Shown piece by piece: positions 27,214 to 36,604 of a stretch of 64,000 nucleotides of DNA. The notes beneath the pieces are model-generated. The model was not told where the DNA came from and ran no database searches. It worked only from the letters and a program-made list of their open reading frames with translations. Position numbers and translations under genes: made by a program. Origin of the DNA: Bradyrhizobium ottawaense (GTDB lineage Bacteria > Pseudomonadota > Alphaproteobacteria > Rhizobiales > Xanthobacteraceae); the NCBI RefSeq assembly GCF_900099825.1, contig NZ_LT629693.1, positions 868,001-932,000 on the forward strand, written 5' to 3'. Numbering within the stretch: the stretch's first letter is position 1; each line of letters opens with the position of its first letter.

Positions 27214-27633
27214 ATGAGAGTCAAAGACGTCATGCACAAGGGTGTCGACTGGGTCAGCCCCAACACCCCCGTTAGCGAACTCGCGAAACTGATGCGAGAG
27301 CAGGACATCGGCTGCATTCCGATCGGGGAGGACGACCGGCTGATCGGGATGGTGACCGACCGCGATATTGTCTGCAAAGGGCTTGCGAGCAAGGATTTCG
27401 ATCCACGCCGCACGATGGCGCGCGATGTGATGACCGAAGGCATCCACTGCTGCCGGGAGGACGACGACCTCGCAAAGGCGGTGCATCACATGGAGAAGCT
27501 ACAGCTCCGCAGGCTGCCGGTGATCAACAAGAGCAAGCGGATGGTGGGCATCGTCAGCCTGGGTGACATCAGCCATCAAGCATCCGGTGATTTGCTGTCC
27601 GAATGTGTCAAGAGCGTTTCGGCTCATCACTGA
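27214..27633 (+). CDS. Tandem CBS domain protein
   Basis: A 139-residue protein made of two CBS domains (about 1-60 and 70-135) and nothing else, like hypoxic-response-type and CBP-type proteins. Each domain has the usual end motif (IGMVTDRDIVCKGL and VGIVSLGDISHQ). CBS pairs bind adenosyl nucleotides and act as energy sensors for partner proteins. GGAGGTCC precedes the ATG at 27214. An adenylate-metabolising AMP nucleosidase gene is convergent downstream, which is suggestive only. Confidence 0.9.
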   Translation: MRVKDVMHKGVDWVSPNTPVSELAKLMREQDIGCIPIGEDDRLIGMVTDRDIVCKGLASKDFDPRRTMARDVMTEGIHCCREDDDLAKAVHHMEKLQLRRLPVINKSKRMVGIVSLGDISHQASGDLLSECVKSVSAHH

Positions 27634-27661
27634 ACCGCGACCGGTGCCCCGCCCGCGATAA

Positions 27662-27685
27662 CCGCCAAGCCGCGCGACTTGGCGG
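27662..27685. terminator. Hairpin between convergent CBS and AMP nucleosidase genes
   Basis: An 8-bp GC-rich stem (CCGCCAAG / CTTGGCGG) with an 8-base loop lies between the convergent stops. No T-run follows, so terminator function is only likely. Confidence 0.45.
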
Positions 27686-27766
27686 GCGTCGAGCTTCGGC
27701 GCGCCAGTCTTCGCCGCCCCCTCGCCTCGCCGGTCTTCACCTTTCATGCGGCGGCGCGACGCTTCC

Positions 27767-28567
27767 TTAGGTCTCATGCCCTCGATCGAAATCATCTTCG
27801 AAGCGCAAATGCTTGACGCTGCGGCCACGGCGACGCACGAGCTTCAGGGCCTCTATCCCGATTCTGATATGCATTTCGACATAGTTCTCGGTCACCATCC
27901 GATCCGACATTTCGGTCTTCACACCCTCCGGGATCATTGGCTGATCGGACACAAGAAGCAGCGCGCCAGTCGAAATGTGGTTGGCGAACCCTGCCGCGAA
28001 GATCGTCGCGGTCTCCATGTCGATCGCCATGCTTCGCGTATGACGCAACATATCCCTAAAGCGATCATCGTGTTCCCAGACGCGACGATTGGTCGTGTAC
28101 ACAGTACCTGTCCAGTAATCATGACCGAGATCCCGGATCATCGTCGACACCGCGCGTTGCAACTGGAATGCGGGCAGCGCGGGGACTTCCGGCGGCAGGT
28201 AGTCATTCGATGTACCCTCGCCCCGAATGGCCGCAATCGGCAGGATCAGGTCGCCAATCTGATTTTTGCGTTTCAATCCGCCACATTTGCCAAGAAACAA
28301 TACCGCTTTCGGCGCGATGGCGCTTAGCAGATCCATCACCGTCGCAGCATTCGGGCTTCCCATGCCGAAGTTGATCAAGGTGATGCCTTCGGCCGTCGCA
28401 TTGGGCATCGGTCGATCGATACCCTTTACGGCACTGCCGTGCGCCGTGGCGAACCACTCGACATAATTGTCGAAGTTGGTCAGGAGAACATATTCCCCGA
28501 ATTCGGAAAGCGGCGTGCCGGTGTATCGCGGCAGCCAATTTTCCACGATGTCCTTCTTGTCTTTCAT
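27767..28567 (-). CDS. AMP nucleosidase, short form
   Basis: A 266-residue enzyme of the purine nucleoside phosphorylase/MTA-nucleosidase fold. It matches the short AMP nucleosidases that begin with IVENWLPRYTGTPLSEFG, not the about 480-residue E. coli Amn. The fold's glycine-rich segment FLGKCGGLK and the nucleoside-binding SMAIDMETATIFAAGF segment are present. It would cleave AMP to adenine and ribose 5-phosphate in the cytoplasm. The start at 28567 fits the conserved N-terminus; the ribosome site is weak. Confidence 0.88.
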   Translation of the reverse strand: MKDKKDIVENWLPRYTGTPLSEFGEYVLLTNFDNYVEWFATAHGSAVKGIDRPMPNATAEGITLINFGMGSPNAATVMDLLSAIAPKAVLFLGKCGGLKRKNQIGDLILPIAAIRGEGTSNDYLPPEVPALPAFQLQRAVSTMIRDLGHDYWTGTVYTTNRRVWEHDDRFRDMLRHTRSMAIDMETATIFAAGFANHISTGALLLVSDQPMIPEGVKTEMSDRMVTENYVEMHIRIGIEALKLVRRRGRSVKHLRFEDDFDRGHET

Positions 28568-28753
28568 TGCCTTTGGACTCACTTGGAGACGCACTACGAG
28601 CGTATTCGGGGCGCCATTCAGAATAAAGTCGTAAACGCCGCATTATTGAAATCTCGCCATGATTTAGAGCGAACTCAATCGTGGCGCCGCACCCGCGGTC
28701 GCGATTTCCACCTTTATGGGTCGGAGGCGGCGCCGGACCGCCCATTCGGGCCA

Positions 28754-31534
28754 TTAGTGACCGGTCGATTGCCGGTTCATTTTCTCCAAAACGTCGCGCA
28801 TGGCGTCGAACTCGGCGCCGAAGCCTTTCCAATCCCCGGACTTCAGCCGCTCCACGGCTTGATTGTAGCGATCGAGCGCCTCCCGCGCCTGACTTGCCGC
28901 CGGGCCCGTGACGGGCCCCTTCTCTCGCGTGCCTGAGACTGCCGGCGCCGTACCAGGCTCCGTGAACAGCGCCGACAAGGCCTCGGCGAGCGTCTCTTTC
29001 ATCACCACGTGTTCACCATAGGCCGCGATCACACGTTTTAGCTCCGGCAGATGTCCCTGCTCCGCTCGCAAATAGAGCGGCGAAACGTAGAGGATCGAGT
29101 TCTCGATCGGGATCACCAGCAGGTTCGCACCGCGGATCACCCGCGAACCCATCTGGTTCCACAGCGTGATCTGTTGGGAGATCTCGGTATTCTGATTGAT
29201 CCGCGCTTCGATCTGAAACGGCCCATAGACAAGCTTCTCTTTGGAAAACTCGTACACGATCATCTTGCCGTAGTCGGGCCCGTCGCAGCGTGCCGCGAGC
29301 CACGCGATCATGTTGTCGCGGCGGCTGGGCACCATCGGAAGCATGAGGAAGAACTCGGCATGCGGCTCCCCTGGCAGCCGCATGATGATGTAATACGGCG
29401 CCATTACTGCGGCGCCGCCGCCGCCCGGTTGGCGCGGGAACTGCCAGAGATCCTCGCGATTGTAGAAAACGTCGGCCGCGTCCATGTGGTAGGTTTGATA
29501 CAGCCGCGCCTGAATCAGGAACAGGTCCTCCGGATAGCGAATGTGCTTCTGCAGGTCTGGCGGCATGGCCGCGAACGGTTTGAACAGGCCGGGAAAGATG
29601 CGCTGGTAGGTCGCGGCAACCGGATCGGCGCCGTCGATCAGGTAGAAGTCGACGGTCCCGTTATATGCATCGATGATAATCTTCACCGAATTGCGAATGT
29701 AGTTGAGGTCGAGGCCTGCCGCAGGCTGCGCAGAGGGGAAATAGGAACTCGTCGTGTAGGCGTCCTGCATCCAGAACATCCGCCCGTCGCTGATAACGAG
29801 GTATGGATCGTGATCGAGCCTGAGGAACGGTGCGATCGTCTGCACCTGCTCATGGATATCTCGCCGGATCATGATCCGGCTTTCGGTCGTGATGTAGCTT
29901 GAGAGAACCAGATTCGGGTCGTTGAAGTAGTATGCGAACAGCATCTTCCGCGCCATCGTCCCGATCGGAACGCCGCCGGCACCGTCGTAGCTCGCATAGA
30001 CGTTGTCTTTCCCCTTCGGATAATCGAACTCCGGTACGCTTCCCTTGACGATGACGTAGCTGTCGCTTTCCTCGCCGTAGTAAATGCGCGGTTCCTGGAT
30101 CTTGGGACCCCCATCTGCAACAGGAGGAATATCCCGCAAATAGAAGAACGGCAGTCCTTCAGTGCTCTTGCGGGTGACCGGGCTCATCACCGCGCCGTTG
30201 CCGTGAGTGAACAGCACGTGGCGGTTAACCCATGTCTGGGCGTTCGGCGGCAGCAAGGAAGGCCGCAATTCGCGGGCCGAGAGCATCACGCTTTGGTAGG
30301 CTCCATCGAGCCAGTAGCGGTCAACGTCAAGATCATGGAATTTGTAGTAGGTGCGGATCTCTTGCAGCTGCGCGTACGTATCCGACAAGGGCAGCCAATC
30401 CCACAGCCTGATATTTTCAATTGTCGCCTTGTTGGCCTCCAGTGTGTCGAGAGAAAGCTTCTGTTCGGCCGCAAACGGCCTGGCTGATATCTGATCGAGA
30501 TTGTATGCCTTCCGGGTGAGCGCGATGTTGCGTTCGATGTAGGGCTTCTCGAGCTGCAATTCGCTTGGTTTGACGAGAAACTGCCGGAACAGCACCGGGG
30601 CTGCACCGGACAGCACGAACGAACCGATGGCGACGAGCATGAACGAGGCAGCGGGAAGCCAGTAGGTGCGTACCCAGAGGTTCGCCCACGCGGCGAACGC
30701 CGCGATAATCGATAGCCCGATCAGCACCCACAGGCCTGGTATCCCCACATGTATATCGGTGTAGCTCGCGCCGACGACTACGCCGTTGTCGGCATAGAGC
30801 AGCAGATAACGGTCGAGAACACAGGACCAGGCCTTCACCGCGAAGAAAAGGCCGAGCAATGCCGAGCCGTGGGCGATCACGGTCGGCGACATTGATCGAT
30901 GATGAGCGTCGTATTCGATGTCGCCGTGTGCCCAGTAGACCGCTCCGGCGAACAGCGCCCCCAAAACGAGCGTTAGCTGCATCCAGTTCTTGATGAGGAT
31001 ATAGACGGGTAGCGAGAAGAGATAGAAGCCGATGTCCTTGTCGTAGAGCGGATCGTCGGCGCCGAAGGGCACCTGATAGAGAAATTGCAGGAAGAGGCCC
31101 CAGTTGCCGACCTCTGACGCGGCGACAAACAGCGCGAGGAGGCCGGCCCCGCTTGCGATAACCCAGGGCCAAGGCAGATCGCGCATGAGCGCAAGCAGAG
31201 CGGGCGGCGGCGTGCCAGCAGCTTTCCACCCGGCGGCGGATGCAACTTGTGTCGACTGCCGCCCGGCAAAGCGCACCGCGAACCATCCGTTCAGCCAAAG
31301 GAGGCCTGCGGTTGCCGCAAGAACGATGAAAAAGACAACGACCTTCGCGCCGATGCTCGTCAGAAATACCTGAAAATAGCCGATCGAGGAAAACCACAGC
31401 CAATCGACCAGGAGGTCGCTCGCGAGGCCGAGCAAGCTCAGGAAAATCCCGATGGCGACGGCCACAATGATGAGCCTGACCACGGCGTTTTGCCCTGGCG
31501 CCTTCCGTCCGGGTCCGGCGATCCCGATCGTCAT
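28754..31534 (-). CDS. UPF0182 family large membrane protein
   Basis: A 926-residue inner-membrane protein of the UPF0182 (COG1615) family. About seven hydrophobic segments fill the first 300 residues, beginning with LIIVAVAIGIFLSLLGLASDLLVDWLWF. The remainder is a large soluble domain with conserved motifs such as YGEESDSYVIV and RDIHEQVQTIAPFLRLDHDPY. The C-terminus contains the short helical segment AREALDRYNQAVERLKSGDW typical of the family. Its function is unknown. It is a single gene flanked by AMP nucleosidase and a response regulator. Confidence 0.93.
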   Translation of the reverse strand: MTIGIAGPGRKAPGQNAVVRLIIVAVAIGIFLSLLGLASDLLVDWLWFSSIGYFQVFLTSIGAKVVVFFIVLAATAGLLWLNGWFAVRFAGRQSTQVASAAGWKAAGTPPPALLALMRDLPWPWVIASGAGLLALFVAASEVGNWGLFLQFLYQVPFGADDPLYDKDIGFYLFSLPVYILIKNWMQLTLVLGALFAGAVYWAHGDIEYDAHHRSMSPTVIAHGSALLGLFFAVKAWSCVLDRYLLLYADNGVVVGASYTDIHVGIPGLWVLIGLSIIAAFAAWANLWVRTYWLPAASFMLVAIGSFVLSGAAPVLFRQFLVKPSELQLEKPYIERNIALTRKAYNLDQISARPFAAEQKLSLDTLEANKATIENIRLWDWLPLSDTYAQLQEIRTYYKFHDLDVDRYWLDGAYQSVMLSARELRPSLLPPNAQTWVNRHVLFTHGNGAVMSPVTRKSTEGLPFFYLRDIPPVADGGPKIQEPRIYYGEESDSYVIVKGSVPEFDYPKGKDNVYASYDGAGGVPIGTMARKMLFAYYFNDPNLVLSSYITTESRIMIRRDIHEQVQTIAPFLRLDHDPYLVISDGRMFWMQDAYTTSSYFPSAQPAAGLDLNYIRNSVKIIIDAYNGTVDFYLIDGADPVAATYQRIFPGLFKPFAAMPPDLQKHIRYPEDLFLIQARLYQTYHMDAADVFYNREDLWQFPRQPGGGGAAVMAPYYIIMRLPGEPHAEFFLMLPMVPSRRDNMIAWLAARCDGPDYGKMIVYEFSKEKLVYGPFQIEARINQNTEISQQITLWNQMGSRVIRGANLLVIPIENSILYVSPLYLRAEQGHLPELKRVIAAYGEHVVMKETLAEALSALFTEPGTAPAVSGTREKGPVTGPAASQAREALDRYNQAVERLKSGDWKGFGAEFDAMRDVLEKMNRQSTGH

Positions 31535-31812
31535 GGCTTGATGATAGCAGAAATGAGGGACGTTGACCGCTCGATTCGCGGTCGAGATTGGTGCGTCAAG
31601 GCGGTGGATGCGGTGGCTCGAAGCTCCGTCGCCGGAACTTTTGGGGTCGGGGCCGGGCCGGTCGATGGCTTCCTCAGGGAGGGCTGCGCAAAGTCAACCT
31701 GATCCGAGCGAAGGAGGAAGCAATCGAGCAAGCGCCGCGGTTCACGCGCGCGCCAAAACGCCGGCCGGTTGCCCGCAGGCGCGGCTGCAGCGACCATGCA
31801 TCACCGCTACCC

Positions 31813-32517
31813 TCACTCTTTTACAATGATTTGCTGATCACCTGGGCGAACCCGAAGAACAGGATTTCCGGGAAGGACTGCCACGCTGCCCTCGCTCGAT
31901 AAGACGAGCGCCGCGAGCAGCGTCCGGTTGCTGATTTCAAGCTTCTGATAGATGTGATGCAGGTGCACTTTGATGGTGCCGTCGGCGATATTCAAGCGAC
32001 GCCCAATTTCCTTGTTTGACAATCCTTCAGACACCAGAGACACGATTTGGCGCTCGCGGTCTGTCATCGCCGTCAGCACGTTCTCCGCGATCGTCGCACG
32101 CTCCAGAGGTGCCACCTTATGGCAGGATGGCAGTGGCAACAGCTTCTGACCGATCGCGATCTGCCGTAAGGACTGCACCAGCATTTCGAGCGCCACGTCC
32201 TTCGGGATGACACCGTAGACACCAGCCGCGGCTGACATGACCCGTTCGCGGTCATCAATAGATGCAGTGAAAAAGACCAGCCTCGTGGAGAGACCCTCGG
32301 AGTTGGCGATGGCGAGGATTTCCAACCCGGTCAGCCCAGGCATTGAGATGTCGAGAATGGCGATGTCCGGCATCAAACTCCGGATCGCCTCAATGCAGTT
32401 CGGACCGTCATTGCAAGACGCAACAACCTTGAATCCGCTTCGCGCATCGAGAACGCTCGCCAACCCGCGGAGAAGCACAGGATGCTTGTCCGCAATCACC
32501 ACGGTGATGCAACGCAT
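31813..32517 (-). CDS. LuxR/FixJ-type response regulator, intact receiver
   Basis: A 234-residue NarL-type regulator. The receiver has the phospho-acceptor in AILDISMPG (about D56), the conserved Lys in VIPKDV (about K106), and one acidic-pocket Asp in IADKHP; the second position is Lys. The helix-turn-helix (LTAMTDRERQIVSLVSEGLSNKEIGRRL...) is near 150-205. There is no adjacent histidine kinase. It is divergent from a second LuxR-type gene across a 432-base AT-rich region, next to the export genes, so it may control the surface locus. Confidence 0.88.
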   Translation of the reverse strand: MRCITVVIADKHPVLLRGLASVLDARSGFKVVASCNDGPNCIEAIRSLMPDIAILDISMPGLTGLEILAIANSEGLSTRLVFFTASIDDRERVMSAAAGVYGVIPKDVALEMLVQSLRQIAIGQKLLPLPSCHKVAPLERATIAENVLTAMTDRERQIVSLVSEGLSNKEIGRRLNIADGTIKVHLHHIYQKLEISNRTLLAALVLSSEGSVAVLPGNPVLRVRPGDQQIIVKE

Positions 32518-32949
32518 GGGCCGCCCTCAGCCTATCCCCCTGGGTTAATCCTTTCGCGCCCAATCGAGTCCGACTTTACCATAGCCCCTTTCACGACTGC
32601 ACGCATCATCAGTTATCGTCCCCGTTCATGCGACAGGTTTGGGGTCTGGACCGGATTTCGTTCATCTCCGGTTCCTATAACCAAAGGTATATAGGGATAT
32701 CAGGGATTTGGCTCTAATATTCACAATTGTTTCGCAACTTATTCATCAAATCTCCACAAGGGGAATTTTCGACGATTTATTAACAAAACATCATAACTGG
32801 AGGCTGAGGGGTCCTTCGGGCTGAAGAAACCCAAGTAATTTCGACAACCAAGACTTCCATCAGATCAGACGCTTCTGAAACCCGTTTTGAAAACAAACGG
32901 GGGCGTTGGAGTTTTGGCTGGGTACGTATGCGTAATGCGGGAGGTCATC
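32518..32949. other. AT-rich divergent promoter region between two LuxR-type regulators
   Basis: No gene is visible in 432 bases. The part from about 32660 to 32800 is markedly richer in A/T than its surroundings and probably carries both promoters. I see no clear palindrome of the NarL type. Confidence 0.4.
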
Positions 32950-33864
32950 ATGCGTTGGCGACAGTCATTTGCAACCATTCTTATTGGAAAGAGCATCTTA
33001 CTTAGAGAAGGGATTGCCAGAGTTCTGCAGGCGGAACATTTTCGCATCCTTGGCTCGGTATCGCGCGTCGAGGATCTGCTCTCACGCAAAATCCCACAAG
33101 ACCGACAGCTGTTTCTCGTTGTTCATACCGGCGATGACTTTGACACCGCGGTCAAACAAATCGAGCTGTTCAGGGATCAGTACCCCGGCGGGCGCATCGC
33201 CATCGTGGCCGACCACTATCGACCAGTCGAAATGGTTTCAGCATTTCGGGCAGGCGCCAACGGTTACTTTGCCGACGTCATCACCTGCGACGTCTTCATC
33301 AAATCCCTGGAACTGATGATGATGGGTGAAACGATCTTCCCACCCGCATTTCTGTCATCCGTTCTCGTTGCCGGAAGCAACCACCTCAGCGAGGCGGCGT
33401 CGCCCAACGAAGACAGCAGGGCGATCCTCGCCACAACCGCACACACGATCGTGCCGCAGCTTTCACCGCGGGAACAGTTAATCCTGCATTGCCTAATCGA
33501 GGGCGGCTCCAACAAATGCATCGCGCGAAAGATCGACATCGCGGAAGCGACGGTGAAGGTCCATGTCAAGGCCATCCTGCGCAAGATCCGGGTTCAGAAC
33601 CGGACGCAGGCGGCGATTTGGGGAATGAACAACGGGTTACTGAAACGACCGGCAAACGACAGTTCCCCGCCCGCGACTTCCGATGTGACCAAGCTGCTTC
33701 CAAAACCCGTCGAGGTGCTGTCCGGAAACAAGCAAATCGAGGCATCGGCACCGCTGGACGCTATCGAGCACCATGCGAACAACATTAACGTGCCTCGCAT
33801 CGATCGCCTGATCCGCAACGGCATCATCCATAGGACTAATGGCGCGGCACGGCATGGCAAATAG
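32950..33864 (+). CDS. LuxR-type regulator with degenerate receiver domain
   Basis: A 304-residue regulator. The N-terminal half has the receiver-fold layout, but the usual Asp at the end of strand 3 is replaced (LFLVVHTGDDF), and the conserved Lys and the acidic pair (here ILIGKSILLREG) are missing. Phosphorylation in the normal way is unlikely. The C-terminal helix-turn-helix is intact (LSPREQLILHCLIEGGSNKC..., about 195-250). A Ser/Pro-rich tail of about 60 residues follows. The start at 32950 is set by GGGAGG five bases upstream. It precedes the beta-propeller and ExoF-type genes. Confidence 0.85.
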   Translation: MRWRQSFATILIGKSILLREGIARVLQAEHFRILGSVSRVEDLLSRKIPQDRQLFLVVHTGDDFDTAVKQIELFRDQYPGGRIAIVADHYRPVEMVSAFRAGANGYFADVITCDVFIKSLELMMMGETIFPPAFLSSVLVAGSNHLSEAASPNEDSRAILATTAHTIVPQLSPREQLILHCLIEGGSNKCIARKIDIAEATVKVHVKAILRKIRVQNRTQAAIWGMNNGLLKRPANDSSPPATSDVTKLLPKPVEVLSGNKQIEASAPLDAIEHHANNINVPRIDRLIRNGIIHRTNGAARHGK

Positions 33865-33916
33865 CCGGCGGTGGCGCCGTTCCGGCGACTTTCTCCACCG
33901 GCGCCAGGATTTGAAA

Positions 33917-35191
33917 GTGAGCAAGTCACGACGATTGATGATCACCGGATTGCTGTGCGTTCTGCCGGTATTCCTGTCGACAGATCGCGCAGCACAAGCC
34001 TACGAGGCGTTGTCGAAGACGCGCGCCGTCGTGACGCCGTCAATGTCCTATCCTGGTTATCTTCAACCGGTGACCGATGCTGCCTTTGGGACGCCCTTCA
34101 CGCGGGTGACGGACCCGGGCCAGAAACTGCTGCCGGGGATATCTTGCAAGCCGGCTTATTGCACGCATCGCTATTCCAGTTCGCAGGCGTGGAACGCGGA
34201 TCAGAGCCTGTTGCTGATCGTCAACGGTTGCTCCGGCTTCTGCTTCCTGAACGGATCGACCTATGTTCCGCTGTTTCATCGCACCGTTCCCAACGAATGC
34301 GAATGGCACCCGGTCGATCCTGCGTTGATGATCTGCGTGGCCGGCAGTGAAATCTATACCTGGAATCCGCGCCTGGATATCAGGACCGCAGTCCATGTTT
34401 TCGCCGAATACAAAAATCTGCAATTCGGTCCTTACAAAGGCAACCCGTCCAAAGACGGAACCAGGCTGGCCGTGCGCGCAACAAACAGCCAGGGTGAGCT
34501 TGTGGCTTTCGCCTACGATATCCCGGCGCAGCGGAAATATCCGGATATCAAGCTGGCAAATTTGTCCGGCCACAACGGATATTGCACAATCTCGCCCTCC
34601 GGACGCTACGTGTTCTGCGCCAATGCGACGTTCGACGGGACCGACACCGCCTACGTCTTCACGACAGATGGCGTTCAACTGCAACACTGGACCGAGCACC
34701 ATCGGCCAGGCCATGGCGACATAACCACCGATACCGATGGCAGCGAGGTGTATGTCGGCATCAGCAAGGCAAACCCGGACAAGTTTCACATCATCAAGCG
34801 GCGGCTGGACGACGGTGCCGTCACTGACCTTGCGCCTTATGGCGACGGCCAGCACGCTTCGATCCGTAACATCAACCGTCCCGGCTGGGTCTTCGTAACC
34901 TACAGCGGCACTTATTCCGAGGTCGCCGGACACCTCGACGGAACACAGCTTTATCAGGAAGTCATCGCGTTGCGGATCGACGGCAGCGGCGAGCTGCGGC
35001 GAGTGATCCAGACGCGTAACGCCAAATACGATTACTGGAGCGAATCCCATGCCTCGCCTTCCCCCGACGGCTCGCAAGTCATCTGGTCGAGCAACTGGGG
35101 GATTCCCGGCGGCCCGGTCGCGGATTTCGTCGCGCGGCTGTCGTGGCCGGCGCCAACGACGTCGGATCAACGCGGCAATAACCCAACGTGA
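33917..35191 (+). CDS. Secreted beta-propeller-like protein of unknown function
   Basis: A 424-residue protein when started at GTG 33917, which gives a clean Sec signal peptide ending in RAAQA-YEA; a longer frame from 33839 overlaps the regulator gene. The body has repeated strand patterns like SQAWNADQSLLLIV, ISPSGRYVFC and PSPDGSQVIWSSNWG, which recall TolB/WD40-type propeller blades. At least six cysteines occur, fitting a periplasmic or surface location. It overlaps or adjoins the ExoF-type gene downstream. I cannot name the family with confidence; a polysaccharide-binding or lyase-like role is possible. Confidence 0.7.
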   Translation: MSKSRRLMITGLLCVLPVFLSTDRAAQAYEALSKTRAVVTPSMSYPGYLQPVTDAAFGTPFTRVTDPGQKLLPGISCKPAYCTHRYSSSQAWNADQSLLLIVNGCSGFCFLNGSTYVPLFHRTVPNECEWHPVDPALMICVAGSEIYTWNPRLDIRTAVHVFAEYKNLQFGPYKGNPSKDGTRLAVRATNSQGELVAFAYDIPAQRKYPDIKLANLSGHNGYCTISPSGRYVFCANATFDGTDTAYVFTTDGVQLQHWTEHHRPGHGDITTDTDGSEVYVGISKANPDKFHIIKRRLDDGAVTDLAPYGDGQHASIRNINRPGWVFVTYSGTYSEVAGHLDGTQLYQEVIALRIDGSGELRRVIQTRNAKYDYWSESHASPSPDGSQVIWSSNWGIPGGPVADFVARLSWPAPTTSDQRGNNPT

Positions 35192-35208
35192 CTGCAGGAG
35201 AGTGCGCC

Positions 35209-36522
35209 ATGCTCAACGTCCGATCGGCTCTCAGGGAGGCGGCCTCATTCGCCGGATGCGCGCCGCACCTAGGCAAGGCGCGCGACGCAAGATCATTCGT
35301 GCTTGCCGTCGCTCTGCTGTGTTCGATCACGCCGGCAAAGGCCGAGTATAGACTGCATGTGGGAGACGTGATCGAGATCTCCGTGGCCCGGCTCCCCGAA
35401 CTCAAGCAACGCGTCCCCGTTCAACTGGATGGAACCATTTCGTTCCCGCTGATAGGGACGCTGCCGGTCACGAACCTGTCGCCGGCGGAGGTGCAAGCCA
35501 AGGTGCAGACCATGCTTGCGACGAAGGTCTTTCGGCAGCGCGCGCCGGACGGGCACGAGAACTCGGTGACGATCGAACCAGATGAAGTCGTCGCGACTGT
35601 CGTCGAATACCGTCCTGTCTACGTTAGTGGGGACGTTTCCAGACCTGGCGAACAGGCCTATCGTCCGCTCATGACGGTACGGCAGGCCGTCGCTCTGTCG
35701 GGCGGTTACGACGTCGTCCGGCTGAGAATGAACAACCCGATTCTCGAAGCCGCAGATCTGCAGGCCGAGTACGAGTCGCTTTGGACTGGATATGCCAGGG
35801 AACAGGCGCATGTATGGCGCCTCCAGCAGGAACTGGGACAGCAGGTTACGGTCGACCAAAAGGCGTTGCTCGATGTTCCGGTTGCCCGGTCAATGGCGCT
35901 TGCGATCGTCAACGTCGAGGCCGAGCAGTTCAAGACCCGCCAGGCGGACGAGAAGGCCGAAAGAAGTTTCCTTGCGCGCGGGATCGTTCAGGCTGATGAA
36001 CAAATCCAAGTCCTTTCGGAGCAGCTGAAGACCGAAGATCAGGGAGCGCAGGCCGATGTCGAAGAGCTGGAGCGAGCCAAGGAACTCTTCAACCGGGGTA
36101 CCTTGACCGCGCTCCGCGTCAGCGACGCGCGTCGCGCAATGCTGCTGTCATCCACCCGGAAGCTGCAGACCACCGCACAATTGATGCAGACCAAGCGGCA
36201 ACGGGATGATTTTTCGCGACAGATCGAACGGTTCGACGGCCAACGCAGGAGCGATGTGCTCCGGGAGCTGCAAGACGCTACCCTGGCTCTCAGCACAATC
36301 CGATTCAAGCTACAGAGCACCGGCGAAAAGCTTCAGTATACAGCCCTCGCCAAGTCACAGCTTGCACGCGGCCTTGGCAACAAGCCCGCGATAACAATTG
36401 TCAGGAAAGGCGCCGGCGGCAACGAAACTGTACTCGCGAACGAGGATTTCGAACTTCAGCCTGGTGATGTCGTCGAGGTTGCCTTGCGGGTTGCGCCCGG
36501 CGCAGATGTGAGCGGTCAATAG
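35209..36522 (+). CDS. Polysaccharide export outer membrane protein (ExoF/Wza-like)
   Basis: A 437-residue OPX-type protein. A signal-like hydrophobic stretch (FVLAVALLCSITPAKA) is followed by the polysaccharide-export motif YRLHVGDVIEISVARLPEL. An SLBB-like segment (VYVSGDVSRPGEQAY) lies near 140. The C-terminal half is coiled coil, ending in an ELQPGDVVEVALRV SLBB-like strand. This layout matches rhizobial ExoF proteins. It would form the export channel with the ExoP-like protein at the window's right end. The start at 35209 is set by CAGGAGAG. It ends convergent with the HlyD gene. Confidence 0.86.
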   Translation: MLNVRSALREAASFAGCAPHLGKARDARSFVLAVALLCSITPAKAEYRLHVGDVIEISVARLPELKQRVPVQLDGTISFPLIGTLPVTNLSPAEVQAKVQTMLATKVFRQRAPDGHENSVTIEPDEVVATVVEYRPVYVSGDVSRPGEQAYRPLMTVRQAVALSGGYDVVRLRMNNPILEAADLQAEYESLWTGYAREQAHVWRLQQELGQQVTVDQKALLDVPVARSMALAIVNVEAEQFKTRQADEKAERSFLARGIVQADEQIQVLSEQLKTEDQGAQADVEELERAKELFNRGTLTALRVSDARRAMLLSSTRKLQTTAQLMQTKRQRDDFSRQIERFDGQRRSDVLRELQDATLALSTIRFKLQSTGEKLQYTALAKSQLARGLGNKPAITIVRKGAGGNETVLANEDFELQPGDVVEVALRVAPGADVSGQ

Positions 36523-36559
36523 CGGCCACGAGCGCCCTTGGCAGGCCGAGGCTCCCGTT

Positions 36560-36592
36560 CCTACAAGGCTTGCGTTACCTACAAGGCTTGCG
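36560..36592. repeat. 15-bp direct repeat, 18-bp period
   Basis: The 15-base sequence CCTACAAGGCTTGCG occurs twice (36560-36574 and 36578-36592) in the short space between the convergent ExoF and HlyD genes. No function is evident. Confidence 0.7.
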
Positions 36593-36604
36593 CACGCTCC
36601 GTCG

